14,300 bases of DNA from Candidatus Zhuqueibacterota bacterium 4484_87 (GCA_002085355.1 NATN01000027.1:1-14300); one strand, 5' to 3'; shown: positions 1 through 7,620, counted from the first letter of the stretch. The notes: generated by a model not told the origin, from the letters alone. Program-made: numbers and translations.

Positions 1-1170
1 GGCGTCACTTTTTCTTCGCAAAGTCAGACATTAGTTCCGGTCGATGAAAAGTGCAATCCCATCAGGCCGGCAATTTCCTGGCTGGACGGCCGCAGCGCAG
101 ACATCATGCGGGAGCAGTTGTGGACACCGCCGCGGGTGATGGGCTACAACATTTTTCATATTCTGCGTTTTCTTCGCATTACCGGCGGAAGCCCGGGGCA
201 GACCGGAAAGGATCAAATCGGCAAAATCTACTGGCTTCAGAAATATGAACCGGAGAACTGGGCAAAAACTCACAAATTGCTTGATCCGAAAGACTTCATT
301 ATTTACCATTTGACTGGCGAGTATGTGAAATCTGTGGATCTGGCTGTAGTCTGGTGGCTTATGGATACACGCAAGAATCGAAACCAATGGCATCCGAAAT
401 TGCTGGAGATCGCCCGGGTCAGCGAAGACATGCTTCCTGAAATAAAAGATAGCGCTGCAATTGTGGGAAAAATCACCAAAAAGGCAGCTGAACAAACAGG
501 ACTTTTGCCGGGCACACCGGTTGTGAACGGTGCCACTGATCTGGCGTGCGCCGCTCTGGGTTCAGGTGCGATCACAGAAGGAGAGTTTCACGCTTGTATC
601 GGCACCAGTGGCTGGGTCGCCGGACATGTGACGAAACGAAAAATCGACATCCCCCACTACACCGGCTGTATCGGCAGCGCGTATCCGGAAAAATATTATC
701 TGGCAATGGCTCACCAGGAAACTGCCGGCGTCTGTCTCGAATGGCTCAAGGATAAAGTGCTTTACCACAAGGATCAGTTGTTGAAAGAATATAACGTGGA
801 AAAAGTGTATGAGGTATTGGATCAGTTAGCTGCTTCCGTAGCTCCCGGGGCAGAAGGACTGATGTTCACCCCATGGATGTACGGCGAACGTTGTCCGCTG
901 GATGACGACCATGTACGCGCTGGTCTTTTCAATGTCGGGCTCAATCATTCCCGGGAACATCTGGTGCGTGCTGTTCTGGAAGGCATCGCTTTTAACACGC
1001 GCTGGGCTATGGAAACGCTGGAAAATCTCTATTTCAAAGTTGATAAAGTGAACCTCGTTGGCGGCGGAGCAAAAAGCGATCTCTGGTGCCAGATCATTGC
1101 TGACATTTTCAACAGAAAAATTAATCAGGTGGACACGCCGCACCACGCCGCACTTTTTTGCTTTGGATGA
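1..1170 (+). CDS. FGGY-family carbohydrate kinase (xylulokinase-like), 5' cut by window edge, C-terminus truncated
   Basis: The frame is open from base 1, so the gene begins outside the window; the ATG at 106 is internal, because the preceding residues (GVTFSSQSQTLVPVD, then AISWLDGR) belong to the FGGY N-terminal domain. Such kinases phosphorylate pentoses or other sugars with ATP in the cytoplasm. Visible family features are the inter-lobe motif NGATDLACAALGSG, the phosphate-binding GTSGWVAGH, the MYGERCP segment and the C-lobe adenine/phosphate motif LVGGGAKSDLWCQIIADI. Family members of about 500 residues continue after this helix with an alanine/glycine-rich segment (roughly '..AxGAA..') and a further C-terminal helix region. 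Here the frame leaves the family pattern after DTPHHAA and stops within five codons, so I infer about 50-90 residues are missing. It may be a pseudogene, a shortened but folded enzyme, or an assembly/indel error. An AT-rich repeat begins directly after the stop. The sugar substrate cannot be told from this. Confidence 0.85.
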   Translation, partial: GVTFSSQSQTLVPVDEKCNPIRPAISWLDGRSADIMREQLWTPPRVMGYNIFHILRFLRITGGSPGQTGKDQIGKIYWLQKYEPENWAKTHKLLDPKDFIIYHLTGEYVKSVDLAVVWWLMDTRKNRNQWHPKLLEIARVSEDMLPEIKDSAAIVGKITKKAAEQTGLLPGTPVVNGATDLACAALGSGAITEGEFHACIGTSGWVAGHVTKRKIDIPHYTGCIGSAYPEKYYLAMAHQETAGVCLEWLKDKVLYHKDQLLKEYNVEKVYEVLDQLAASVAPGAEGLMFTPWMYGERCPLDDDHVRAGLFNVGLNHSREHLVRAVLEGIAFNTRWAMETLENLYFKVDKVNLVGGGAKSDLWCQIIADIFNRKINQVDTPHHAALFCFG

Positions 1171-1175
1171 TATTA

Positions 1176-1305
1176 GAAATCCCAAATCACAAGTACCAAA
1201 TCCCAAATAAATTCCAATTGAAAAATTCGAAACTGCCTTGTTTTGTAATTGATCTTTGGAATTTGTAATTTATTTGTTATTTGGAAATTGGAATTCGGGA
1301 TTTGC
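1176..1305. repeat. AT-rich imperfect palindromic element
   Basis: The left arm (about 1176-1219) consists of reiterated 'AAATCCCAAAT..CAAAT' words. The right arm (about 1255-1304) is largely its reverse complement, with words such as TTTGGAATTTG, TTATTTGG and GGGATTTG. The arms end in GAAATCCC and GGGATTTG, flank about 35 bp of non-repetitive sequence, and match imperfectly with one roughly 7-bp insertion in the right arm. Arrays of such AAATCCC/TTTGGAATTT words are, from memory, common between genes in several uncultured bacterial lineages; their nature is unsettled. Here the element sits exactly where the kinase gene loses its C-terminus. It may be a small non-autonomous mobile element, a transcript-end hairpin or a REP-like repeat. 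No transposase or clear target-site duplication is visible. Confidence 0.55.
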
Positions 1306-1353
1306 CAAAATAGTGATTCTAATTTCAAATTTAGCCATCAGGAAAAAACACTA

Positions 1354-2202
1354 ATGTCCGATTTAACTGAAATCTGCGCACCAGGGACGCGCGTCGAAGA
1401 AGAAATGGTTCTTATCTCTGAAAACATCAAACTGAAACTCGTTCATTTTTATCCGCAAGAAAAAACTTCTAATCCGCCGGTGTTGTTCATTGCCGGTTGG
1501 ATTACGCTGATTGAAGCCTGGAAAGATGTGTTGCATGAAATGACTAAAGATTTCGAAGTCCATTACGTGGAAACGCGGGAAAAAATGTCCTCGCAGGTCA
1601 GCGGCAAAGTGAACTACGGCGTTGAGGATATTGGCAAAGATATCGCAGCGTTGGTGGCGCATTTTAAATTTAAACCGAAAAATTACATTCTTTTTGGCAG
1701 CTCGCTGGGCGCCACTGCGATTCTCGACAGCACGCAACATCTACCAGTGGAGCCTTTGTGTCTGGTGCTCATCGGGCCCAATGCAGTTTTTCGTGTCCCT
1801 CGTTTTGGCAAAGCGATTATTTTTTTCTTCTATCCGGGCTTCTACGCAATTTTAAAGCCGTTCATCAAATGGTATCTGAAAAATTTCCGTCTCGACGTTG
1901 AAAAAGACTATGCTCAATACGAAAAATATTGCCGTAATATCGACGCGGCGGATCCGTGGAAATTGAAAAAGGCAGCGTGGCTATTGGCCAAGTACGCTGT
2001 TTGGGATTTGCTGCCAAAAATAGAAATTCCGACTCTCATCGCCGGTGCGTCTCATGATACTTTGCATGAGCCGGAAAATTTAAAAAAAATTGTCTCCATG
2101 ATGCCAAAGGCGACTTACATCGATCTGGAAACCAACAAGCGCACACATCAGGCAGTTATGGTAGAAAAAATGCGCGAATACATCAAATCAATCCATAAAT
2201 AA
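1354..2202 (+). CDS. alpha/beta hydrolase
   Basis: This 282-residue alpha/beta-hydrolase-fold protein has no signal peptide and is probably cytoplasmic. The nucleophile elbow is G-S-S-L-G at residues 115-119 (Ser117). Asp235 in GASHD and His265 in RTHQ are well placed as the acid and the base. An LFIAGW segment near residue 45 fits the oxyanion-hole strand, and residues about 145-215 form a variable, hydrophobic lid. The substrate cannot be deduced. I chose ATG 1354, preceded by AGGA about nine bases upstream. The frame stays open back to 1249, but those 35 extra codons are translated palindromic repeat and are unlikely to be protein. A weak promoter-like pair (TTGCCA 1302-1307, TCAAAT 1325-1330, 17-bp spacer) overlaps the repeat's right end. 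The next gene begins 23 bp downstream and probably shares the transcript. Confidence 0.85.
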   Translation: MSDLTEICAPGTRVEEEMVLISENIKLKLVHFYPQEKTSNPPVLFIAGWITLIEAWKDVLHEMTKDFEVHYVETREKMSSQVSGKVNYGVEDIGKDIAALVAHFKFKPKNYILFGSSLGATAILDSTQHLPVEPLCLVLIGPNAVFRVPRFGKAIIFFFYPGFYAILKPFIKWYLKNFRLDVEKDYAQYEKYCRNIDAADPWKLKKAAWLLAKYAVWDLLPKIEIPTLIAGASHDTLHEPENLKKIVSMMPKATYIDLETNKRTHQAVMVEKMREYIKSIHK

Positions 2203-2225
2203 AAAATCAAATCGGAGGTGTTCCG

Positions 2226-2861
2226 ATGAAAAAGCAAATTTTTATCACAGTTATATCGTTCTTTGTCCTCTTTTTCGCATGCAATGTTAATGTCAATAAA
2301 GGCATCGACATCAAAGACGGCCAAATTGTGGACCACAGTTTAAACACTGTAAACGGCTTTATTAAGATCGGGAACAATTGTGCGATCAAAGGAGACGTCC
2401 GCTCAGTGAACGGCGGAGTTGGTATAGGCTCTCACACGAAGACAGGCAGCGTCCACACAGTAAACGGAGCAATTACCATTGGGGACAGCAGTTTTGTTGA
2501 AGGAAATTTAAATGTCATAAACGGAAAAATCGACTGCGGATTAGGGACGAAAATTCACGGATCAGTCAAGACAATTAACGGTAACATTGAGCTGACCGGT
2601 GTTCGCGTCAGGAATGATGTGGCGACTGCAAACGGCGATATTACATTGAAACAGGCGACAATGGTAGAAGGCGATATTGTAATCAAAAAATCAAAAGGAA
2701 ATCTGGATAAAGTGCGACAGTGCACAATTCTTATCACAGATAATTCTGTAGTCACGGGAAATATTATTGTGAAAGATGAAAAAGTCCAGGTAACTGTTCA
2801 TTTGCAAAACGGCGGCAAAGTTCTCGGAAAAGTTGAAAATGCGGAAGTTGTCTCTGATTGA
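2226..2861 (+). CDS. putative lipoprotein with NG-coil beta-solenoid repeats
   Basis: This 211-residue exported protein begins with MKKQ, a hydrophobic stretch (residues 5-18) and Cys19 in FFAC, which reads as a relaxed lipobox. The mature part is a regular repeat: Asn-Gly pairs at residues 43, 62, 80, 99, 118 and 136 give a period of 18-19 residues, each coil roughly following T-V-N-G-x-I-x-I-G-x(4)-V-x-G-x-V. That period and the alternating hydrophobic pattern suggest a right-handed parallel beta-helix like bactofilin or hexapeptide-type solenoids (inference). A less regular C-terminal part (residues 150-211) may cap it. I recognise no enzymatic motif; a structural or surface role in the periplasm or outer membrane is plausible. 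A strong GGAGGTG (2214-2220) five bases before the ATG fixes the start. Distance and strand suggest an operon with the hydrolase upstream. Confidence 0.75.
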   Translation: MKKQIFITVISFFVLFFACNVNVNKGIDIKDGQIVDHSLNTVNGFIKIGNNCAIKGDVRSVNGGVGIGSHTKTGSVHTVNGAITIGDSSFVEGNLNVINGKIDCGLGTKIHGSVKTINGNIELTGVRVRNDVATANGDITLKQATMVEGDIVIKKSKGNLDKVRQCTILITDNSVVTGNIIVKDEKVQVTVHLQNGGKVLGKVENAEVVSD

Positions 2862-2987
2862 CGTTAATAACAGATGTTCTCATTTTTGCTGAAGAGCATA
2901 TTTCCTGAGTCCTTGCTAAAACACTAAAATACCGCTATTCGGGCGATGTGCGCTCCGACTAAAAATAATTTCCGATATTTAAAATTC

Positions 2988-2996
2988 AAGGAGGAG
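2988..2996 (+). promoter_or_regulatory. strong Shine-Dalgarno site of the first C1 peptidase
   Basis: AAGGAGGAG ends two bases before ATG 2999, and its AAGGAGG core gives a four-base spacing. It is the strongest ribosome-binding site in the window and fixes the start at a Met followed by a clear signal peptide. The 137 bp between the lipoprotein gene and this start contain no convincing promoter. Confidence 0.75.
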
Positions 2997-2998
2997 TT

Positions 2999-4183
2999 AT
3001 GCAATCCAAATTAAGAATTTTCTCTACTATCTCCTTTCTCATTTTTTCTTTGATCATTTCTCAACTCCTTTTGGCACAGGAAGAAAAAAAGGAAGAAAAG
3101 AAAAAAGAAGCTTATGAATTCACCATGGTGAAAGAATTGCCTCACACCTCTGTTAAAAATCAGGCGAGCACTGGGACCTGCTGGTGTTTTGCAACAATAT
3201 CATTTTTAGAATCAGAACTTCTGCGCATGGGTAAGGAGGAAATGGATTTATCAGAAATGTTTGTCGTGCGCAACAGTTATCCGGAAAAAGCCAAGCGCTA
3301 TGTGCGGCTTCACGGTGGAGGAAATTTTTCTGAAGGAGGCGCATGCCATGATGTGATAGACGTGATGCGCGCGGATGGTCTGGTACCGGAAAATGTGTAT
3401 CCCGGCTTGAATTATGGAGAAAAAAAACACAAACACGGGGAGCTATCTTCTATTTTGAGCGGTATGTTGAACGCTGTAATAAAAAACCGCAACGGACGCC
3501 TGACACCAAAATGGGAACAGGCGTTTGAGTCTGTGCTTGATATTTATCTGGGACCGGAACCGAAAAATTTTTCTTACAAAGGGAAAACGTACACTCCCAA
3601 AACTTTCTTAAAAGAGTATCTCCGACTCAATCCGGATGACTACGTCGAAATTACATCTTACTCGCATCACCCGTTTTATACACAAATCTATCTTGAGCTG
3701 CCTGATAACTGGACTTTCAATGATCAGTATTACAACGTTCCCATTGAGGACATGGAACGCATCATTGACTATTCGCTGGAAAATGGCTACACAGTGGTTT
3801 ACGGCGGCGATGTAAGCAACAAATATTTCAACAGTAAAAAAGGCTATGGCATTGTTCCTCTTAAAAATTGGGAAGATTTGACCCGGGAAGAACGCAAAAA
3901 AGATATTGAAGAACCGGTGGAAGAAAAAGCCCCTACACAGGAATTGCGGCAGAAATGGTTCGATAATTACACCGCCACCGACGATCACGCCATGCATATC
4001 GTTGGCATTGCTAAAGATCAGAAAGACCACAGATTTTATTATACAAAAAATTCTTGGGGCACAGACAGAAAATATGACGGGTATTTATATTTATCAAAAC
4101 CTTATATTTTATTGAATGCCACCGGTTTCATGGTTAATAGAAATGCGATTCCTAACGATATCAGAAAAAAACTGGGGTTATAA
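2999..4183 (+). CDS. secreted C1-family cysteine peptidase, bleomycin hydrolase/PepC-like (copy 1)
   Basis: This 394-residue papain-fold peptidase is exported by an N-terminal signal peptide (hydrophobic residues 9-25, likely cleavage near LLLAQ) followed by a short Lys/Glu-rich linker. The catalytic set is complete: Gln55 (oxyanion hole) and Cys61 in VKNQASTGTCW, His330 in DDHAMHIVG and Asn351 in KNSWG. The wide spacing between Cys and His (about 270 residues), with insertions such as LPDNWTFNDQYYNVP, resembles bleomycin hydrolase/aminopeptidase C (MEROPS C1B) rather than papain. It is somewhat shorter than the roughly 450-residue cytoplasmic enzymes, and export is a marked difference from them. 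The C-terminus (RKKLGL) is identical in the paralogue; in C1B enzymes the C-terminal tail reaches into the active-site cleft and sets exopeptidase activity, so conservation here is suggestive. The paralogue starts 31 bp downstream, probably on one transcript. Confidence 0.88.
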   Translation: MQSKLRIFSTISFLIFSLIISQLLLAQEEKKEEKKKEAYEFTMVKELPHTSVKNQASTGTCWCFATISFLESELLRMGKEEMDLSEMFVVRNSYPEKAKRYVRLHGGGNFSEGGACHDVIDVMRADGLVPENVYPGLNYGEKKHKHGELSSILSGMLNAVIKNRNGRLTPKWEQAFESVLDIYLGPEPKNFSYKGKTYTPKTFLKEYLRLNPDDYVEITSYSHHPFYTQIYLELPDNWTFNDQYYNVPIEDMERIIDYSLENGYTVVYGGDVSNKYFNSKKGYGIVPLKNWEDLTREERKKDIEEPVEEKAPTQELRQKWFDNYTATDDHAMHIVGIAKDQKDHRFYYTKNSWGTDRKYDGYLYLSKPYILLNATGFMVNRNAIPNDIRKKLGL

Positions 4184-4214
4184 TTTTTTCAAAAAATATA
4201 AAGAGGAATAATCC

Positions 4215-5387
4215 ATGAGAAAATTATGCGCGTTATTTGCTATTTTGGGGCTGATTTTGGTAAATTTTTCTCTTCTTTATTCTCAAGTTGAGGAAAAAGA
4301 TGAAGATATATCGCCCTATCAGTTTACCATCGACTATGAGGTTCCCCATACGCCAGTCAAAAATCAGGCGAGCACCGGCACATGCTGGTGCTTTTCAACG
4401 GTGTCCTATCTGGAATCTGAGTTATTGCGCCAGGGGAAAGGCGAACTGGATTTGTCAGAAATGTTTGTCGTACGGAATACTTATCCTCGCAAAGCCGAAA
4501 GCTATATTCGGCTGCACGGGAATGCAACCTTTGGTCAGGGCGGACAAAGCCATGACGTGCTGGATCAAATCCGTCGCTGCGGGATCGTACCGGAGAAAAT
4601 TTATCCGGGGATGGAAATCGGTGAAAAAAAGCACAAACACGGTGAAATGTTCACTGTATTGAAGGCAATTTTGGACGGCACATTAAGGGGAAGAAAACTT
4701 ACTCCTCGCTGGAAGGATGCTTTTAATAAAGTGCTGGATATTTATTTGGGCGAACCGCCGGTAGATTTTACTTTTCAAGGTAAAAAATATACGCCTAAAA
4801 GTTTCGCGGAAAATTATTTGCGATTAAATTACGATAATTATGTGGAGCTGACTTCTTATCAAATTTACCCCTTTTATGAAAAATGCCGTCTCGAGCTTCC
4901 TGACAACTGGACCTTCAACAGCAATTATTACAACATTCCCATTAATGATCTGGAAAAAATAATTGATCATGCACTGAAACATGGTTTTTCCATCGTCTGG
5001 GATGGAGATGTGACTGAACGAGACTTTTCCGCACGAGAAGCTGGCTATGCGATTGTACCGGAAAAAGATTGGGAAGAAAAGACGAAAGCTGAGCGCAAAG
5101 AAAAAATCACCGAGCCAGTGAAAGAAAAAAAGATTACTCAGGAAATGCGGCAACTCACATTTGATAATTTTCAAACGACTGACGACCATTTAATGCATGT
5201 TGTGGGGGTGGCGCACGACCAAAAGGGAACAAAATTTTATTTCACAAAAAACTCAGGCGGCGCCGAAGGCAGTAAATTTGACGGATATCTTTACATGTCA
5301 CGCTCTTACGTACGATTGAAAACAGTTGCCATTATGGTTAATAAAAATGCAATTCCCAAAAAATATCGAAAAAAATTAGGATTATAA
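4215..5387 (+). CDS. secreted C1-family cysteine peptidase, bleomycin hydrolase/PepC-like (copy 2, altered NSW motif)
   Basis: This 390-residue paralogue of the preceding gene is colinear over its whole length, with long shared stretches such as VKNQASTGTCWCF and LSEMFVVRN. A signal peptide (residues 1-23) precedes the mature domain. Gln51, Cys57, His325 and Asn346 of the catalytic set are present. The Trp that follows Asn-Ser in papain-fold peptidases (Trp177 in papain, shielding the Asn-His hydrogen bond) is replaced by Gly348: the motif reads KNSGGAEGSKFDG, with three more residues than in copy 1. The codon is GGC, so two base changes separate it from TGG and a single sequencing error is unlikely. 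It may have reduced or altered activity, or act as a partner subunit of copy 1; C1B enzymes are often homohexamers. The ATG follows AGAGGA at a normal distance. Confidence 0.87.
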   Translation: MRKLCALFAILGLILVNFSLLYSQVEEKDEDISPYQFTIDYEVPHTPVKNQASTGTCWCFSTVSYLESELLRQGKGELDLSEMFVVRNTYPRKAESYIRLHGNATFGQGGQSHDVLDQIRRCGIVPEKIYPGMEIGEKKHKHGEMFTVLKAILDGTLRGRKLTPRWKDAFNKVLDIYLGEPPVDFTFQGKKYTPKSFAENYLRLNYDNYVELTSYQIYPFYEKCRLELPDNWTFNSNYYNIPINDLEKIIDHALKHGFSIVWDGDVTERDFSAREAGYAIVPEKDWEEKTKAERKEKITEPVKEKKITQEMRQLTFDNFQTTDDHLMHVVGVAHDQKGTKFYFTKNSGGAEGSKFDGYLYMSRSYVRLKTVAIMVNKNAIPKKYRKKLGL

Positions 5388-5398
5388 AAAATGATTTT

Positions 5399-5428
5399 AC
5401 CCGCTCAAGTTTGAAACTTTGAATGGGT
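5399..5428 (+). other. intergenic stem-loop between peptidase copy 2 and the GNAT gene
   Basis: ACCCGCTCAAGT and ACTTTGAATGGGT can pair across a five-base loop, with one wobble, one mismatch and one bulge. No T-run follows, so it is not a standard intrinsic terminator. It could be a processing or attenuation hairpin, or chance. Confidence 0.3.
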
Positions 5429-5458
5429 CTGAAAGGAAATATAAAATCGGAGTAAATC

Positions 5459-6640
5459 ATGCAGGACAAACGCGAAAACACGCTACAAATTATATCCTTC
5501 TCAAATAAAACAAAAGAAGATAAAAAATTATTGAAAAAATTTGTCGATTTTCATTGGACGCACTACCAGAATGATCCAAACTACATTCCCCTCCTTGATT
5601 ACGAATATTTAGGTTTCAAATTGATTGGCATCCACGGTTTTTTTGAACCGTCGAATTTATTTTTCAAACATGCAGACATGACTTTCTTTCTTGCTATGCG
5701 CGGCGACGAAATTGTCGGTCGATGCAATGCTTTCATCAATCACCGGCATAATGAACACTGGAAGGATAAAGTGGGCTTTTTTGGACAATTTGAAGTAATC
5801 AATGACCAGCAAGTTGCTGACGCACTCATTGCCGCGGCAACGGACTGGCTTAAGTCAAAAGGGATGGAACATATTCGCGGCCCGCAAAATCTTCCGGTGA
5901 ACGAAGCAACTCCCGGCGTTATGACTGAAGGGTTTTCATCTCGCCCTGTGATGTACTACCATTACAATAAGCCATATTATGCCAACCTGCTGGAGAAAGC
6001 CGGTTTTGAGACTATCAAACGCGTCCTTTCATGGGAAGTGGTGACCAATAATCCTATGGAGGAAAAATTGGAGCGCGTAGCCCAGGCAGTGATCAAGCGC
6101 TACAAAATCAAAATCGAAACCTGGGGCGAACGCAAACTCAAGGAACGCAAGCAGGAGATGTATGAAATTTATAACGATGCCTGGAACGACAATTTCGGTT
6201 TTGTGCCGTTCACTAAAGAGGAATTTGATACCATCGTTGACGATATGATGCTTGTCATGGATAAAAAATTATTCATGTTTCTGTACATCCATGACGAACC
6301 AGCCGCCTTTTTCGGAGGCGTACCCAACATTACCGAGCGGATGGTACCGATGAAATGGTGTCCGCGCTGCGAGCTGCTTCGTGCTGCTAAAATGTTGCTC
6401 ACTAAAAGTAAAGTAAAAGGCTTTCGGCTTGGCTATTTAGGCGTAAAGAAAAAATATCGCAATCTGGGCTTACCGGCTGTCATGTTGTGGCGCGAAAAAA
6501 TAATTTCGCAAGAAGCCGGCTATGAATATTGCGATATGGGATGGGTGCTCGAGGACAATGTAAAGGTTATTGCGTTGGTAGAAATGATGTCATCCAAACC
6601 GTCAAAAACTTATACGATTTATCAGAAAACCATTGGCTGA
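5459..6640 (+). CDS. GNAT-like acyltransferase-fold protein (two-domain, about 390 aa)
   Basis: This 393-residue cytoplasmic protein lacks a signal peptide and membrane segments. It has the layout of a tandem GNAT-fold protein seen in many bacterial genomes under vague names. An N-terminal acetyltransferase-like half (residues about 10-195) includes ADMTFFLAMRGDEIVGR, GFFGQFEVIND and the GPQNLPVNEATPGVM segment. A C-terminal half (about 215-393) contains LGVKKKYRNLGLPAVM, where Gly and basic residues resemble the CoA-pyrophosphate loop, and ends in MGWVLEDN followed by the family-like tail KTYTIYQK. FemAB-type aminoacyltransferases also use a doubled GNAT fold, but I see no decisive match. 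The substrate is unknown. CGGAG lies upstream of ATG 5459. The next gene begins at or just before the stop, so translation of the two is probably coupled. Confidence 0.75.
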   Translation: MQDKRENTLQIISFSNKTKEDKKLLKKFVDFHWTHYQNDPNYIPLLDYEYLGFKLIGIHGFFEPSNLFFKHADMTFFLAMRGDEIVGRCNAFINHRHNEHWKDKVGFFGQFEVINDQQVADALIAAATDWLKSKGMEHIRGPQNLPVNEATPGVMTEGFSSRPVMYYHYNKPYYANLLEKAGFETIKRVLSWEVVTNNPMEEKLERVAQAVIKRYKIKIETWGERKLKERKQEMYEIYNDAWNDNFGFVPFTKEEFDTIVDDMMLVMDKKLFMFLYIHDEPAAFFGGVPNITERMVPMKWCPRCELLRAAKMLLTKSKVKGFRLGYLGVKKKYRNLGLPAVMLWREKIISQEAGYEYCDMGWVLEDNVKVIALVEMMSSKPSKTYTIYQKTIG

Positions 6641-6656
6641 AACCCAGCTCAATCAA

Positions 6657-7616
6657 ATGAAGAGAAATTTTGAATGGAAAAGATATCCGGCGAATCCGAT
6701 TATTCGGGCAACGCCGGGTACTTTTTTTGAAGACCAATCGGCAAATCCCGATTTGCTAATTCGTGAACACGAATATTTGCTCTATTTCCGCGGACAGCAA
6801 GGCGGACACGACAGAATAGGGCTGGCGCGCGCGGATAAAAACAATTTCGATGGCGCTCTTTGGGAAATTTTGTCGGAGCCGGTCATCGATGTAGGCATGG
6901 CTGGCGATCCTGACGAAAGCCATGCTCTTGATCCTGCTGCGATTGAAGTGAACGGGAAAATCTTTCTTTATTATTCTGCTGTCAGTCCAACTTGCGAGCG
7001 AAGCATTTGTCTGGCAATTTCCAGAGATGGCATTCACTTTGAAAAATGCTCAAAAAATCCGATACTCATCGGCGGCTGCCCTGAGGTTGTCTGTTTTGAA
7101 AATAAATTTCATCTTTTCTACTGGCATCCAAGAGAAAATCATACGGGATTTGAAATCCACTCCGCTGTTTCAGATGACGGAATCAATTTTTCCCCCCTCA
7201 TTGAAAATCCTGTTTTGCCCGTTGGCAATGAAAATCGCTGGGACAGCCACACCGTGGAAACACCGCGGATTTTTTTTGAGAATGGGATTTTCCACATGAT
7301 TTATTGCGGCTCTGAACGGAACGATGATTACCCGGATCAGGCGGGTCTGGCAATCTCAAAGGATTTGATTCATTGGGAAAAATTTTCAGGAAATCCCATT
7401 TTCTCTCGTGGGAAATCGGGCGACTGGGATGAAGGGGCGATTTGGTTCACAACAGTAGAAAAAATAAGGGGGAAATATTTCCTGTGGTACGAGGGTTACG
7501 GCGGCGGCGTCAATCGCGATGTGCCCTATGATTCTTACCTCAGAGGCGGAAAATCGCAAATTGGACTGGCCATTTTGGAAGCGCCATATTTTTACGTTCC
7601 AGGAAGGGATTTCTGA
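6657..7616 (+). CDS. five-bladed beta-propeller glycosidase-like protein (GH43/GH32/GH130-type fold)
   Basis: This 319-residue protein without a signal peptide is built of five repeated blades. Blades show the pattern of an acidic residue in an early strand, then 'LYY/LFY/MIYCG', then 'GLA.S.D..HW/HFEK' and 'NPI'. Acidic residues at equivalent blade positions are Asp32 (NPDLL), Asp92 (LDPAA), Glu143 (CPEVV), Glu201 (VETPR) and Glu259 (DEGAIW), as expected for furanosidase-type propellers (GH43/32/68/130). The 'DGIHFEK..NPI' spacing resembles GH130-type phosphorylases/hydrolases most, but I cannot assign a family. I favour ATG 6657. A TTG at 6633 would overlap the upstream stop by 8 bp and add eight residues; neither start has a clear Shine-Dalgarno site, which fits translational coupling to the GNAT gene. 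It converges on a minus-strand gene with only 4 bp between stops. A cytoplasmic oligosaccharide-processing role is inferred. Confidence 0.78.
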   Translation: MKRNFEWKRYPANPIIRATPGTFFEDQSANPDLLIREHEYLLYFRGQQGGHDRIGLARADKNNFDGALWEILSEPVIDVGMAGDPDESHALDPAAIEVNGKIFLYYSAVSPTCERSICLAISRDGIHFEKCSKNPILIGGCPEVVCFENKFHLFYWHPRENHTGFEIHSAVSDDGINFSPLIENPVLPVGNENRWDSHTVETPRIFFENGIFHMIYCGSERNDDYPDQAGLAISKDLIHWEKFSGNPIFSRGKSGDWDEGAIWFTTVEKIRGKYFLWYEGYGGGVNRDVPYDSYLRGGKSQIGLAILEAPYFYVPGRDF

Positions 7617-7620
7617 ATTA

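Noticed and set aside
106..120. ATG 106 as the true start of the sugar kinase
   Set aside because: The upstream frame is open to base 1 and encodes recognisable FGGY N-terminal sequence, so this Met is internal.
5244..5268. Gly in the NSG motif of peptidase copy 2 as a sequencing error for Trp
   Set aside because: GGC differs from TGG at two positions and the surrounding frame and downstream residues are intact, so a real substitution is more likely.
5419..5445. TTGAAT and TATAAA as a promoter for the GNAT gene
   Set aside because: The spacer is only 15 bp and the predicted transcription start would fall on or after the ribosome-binding site.
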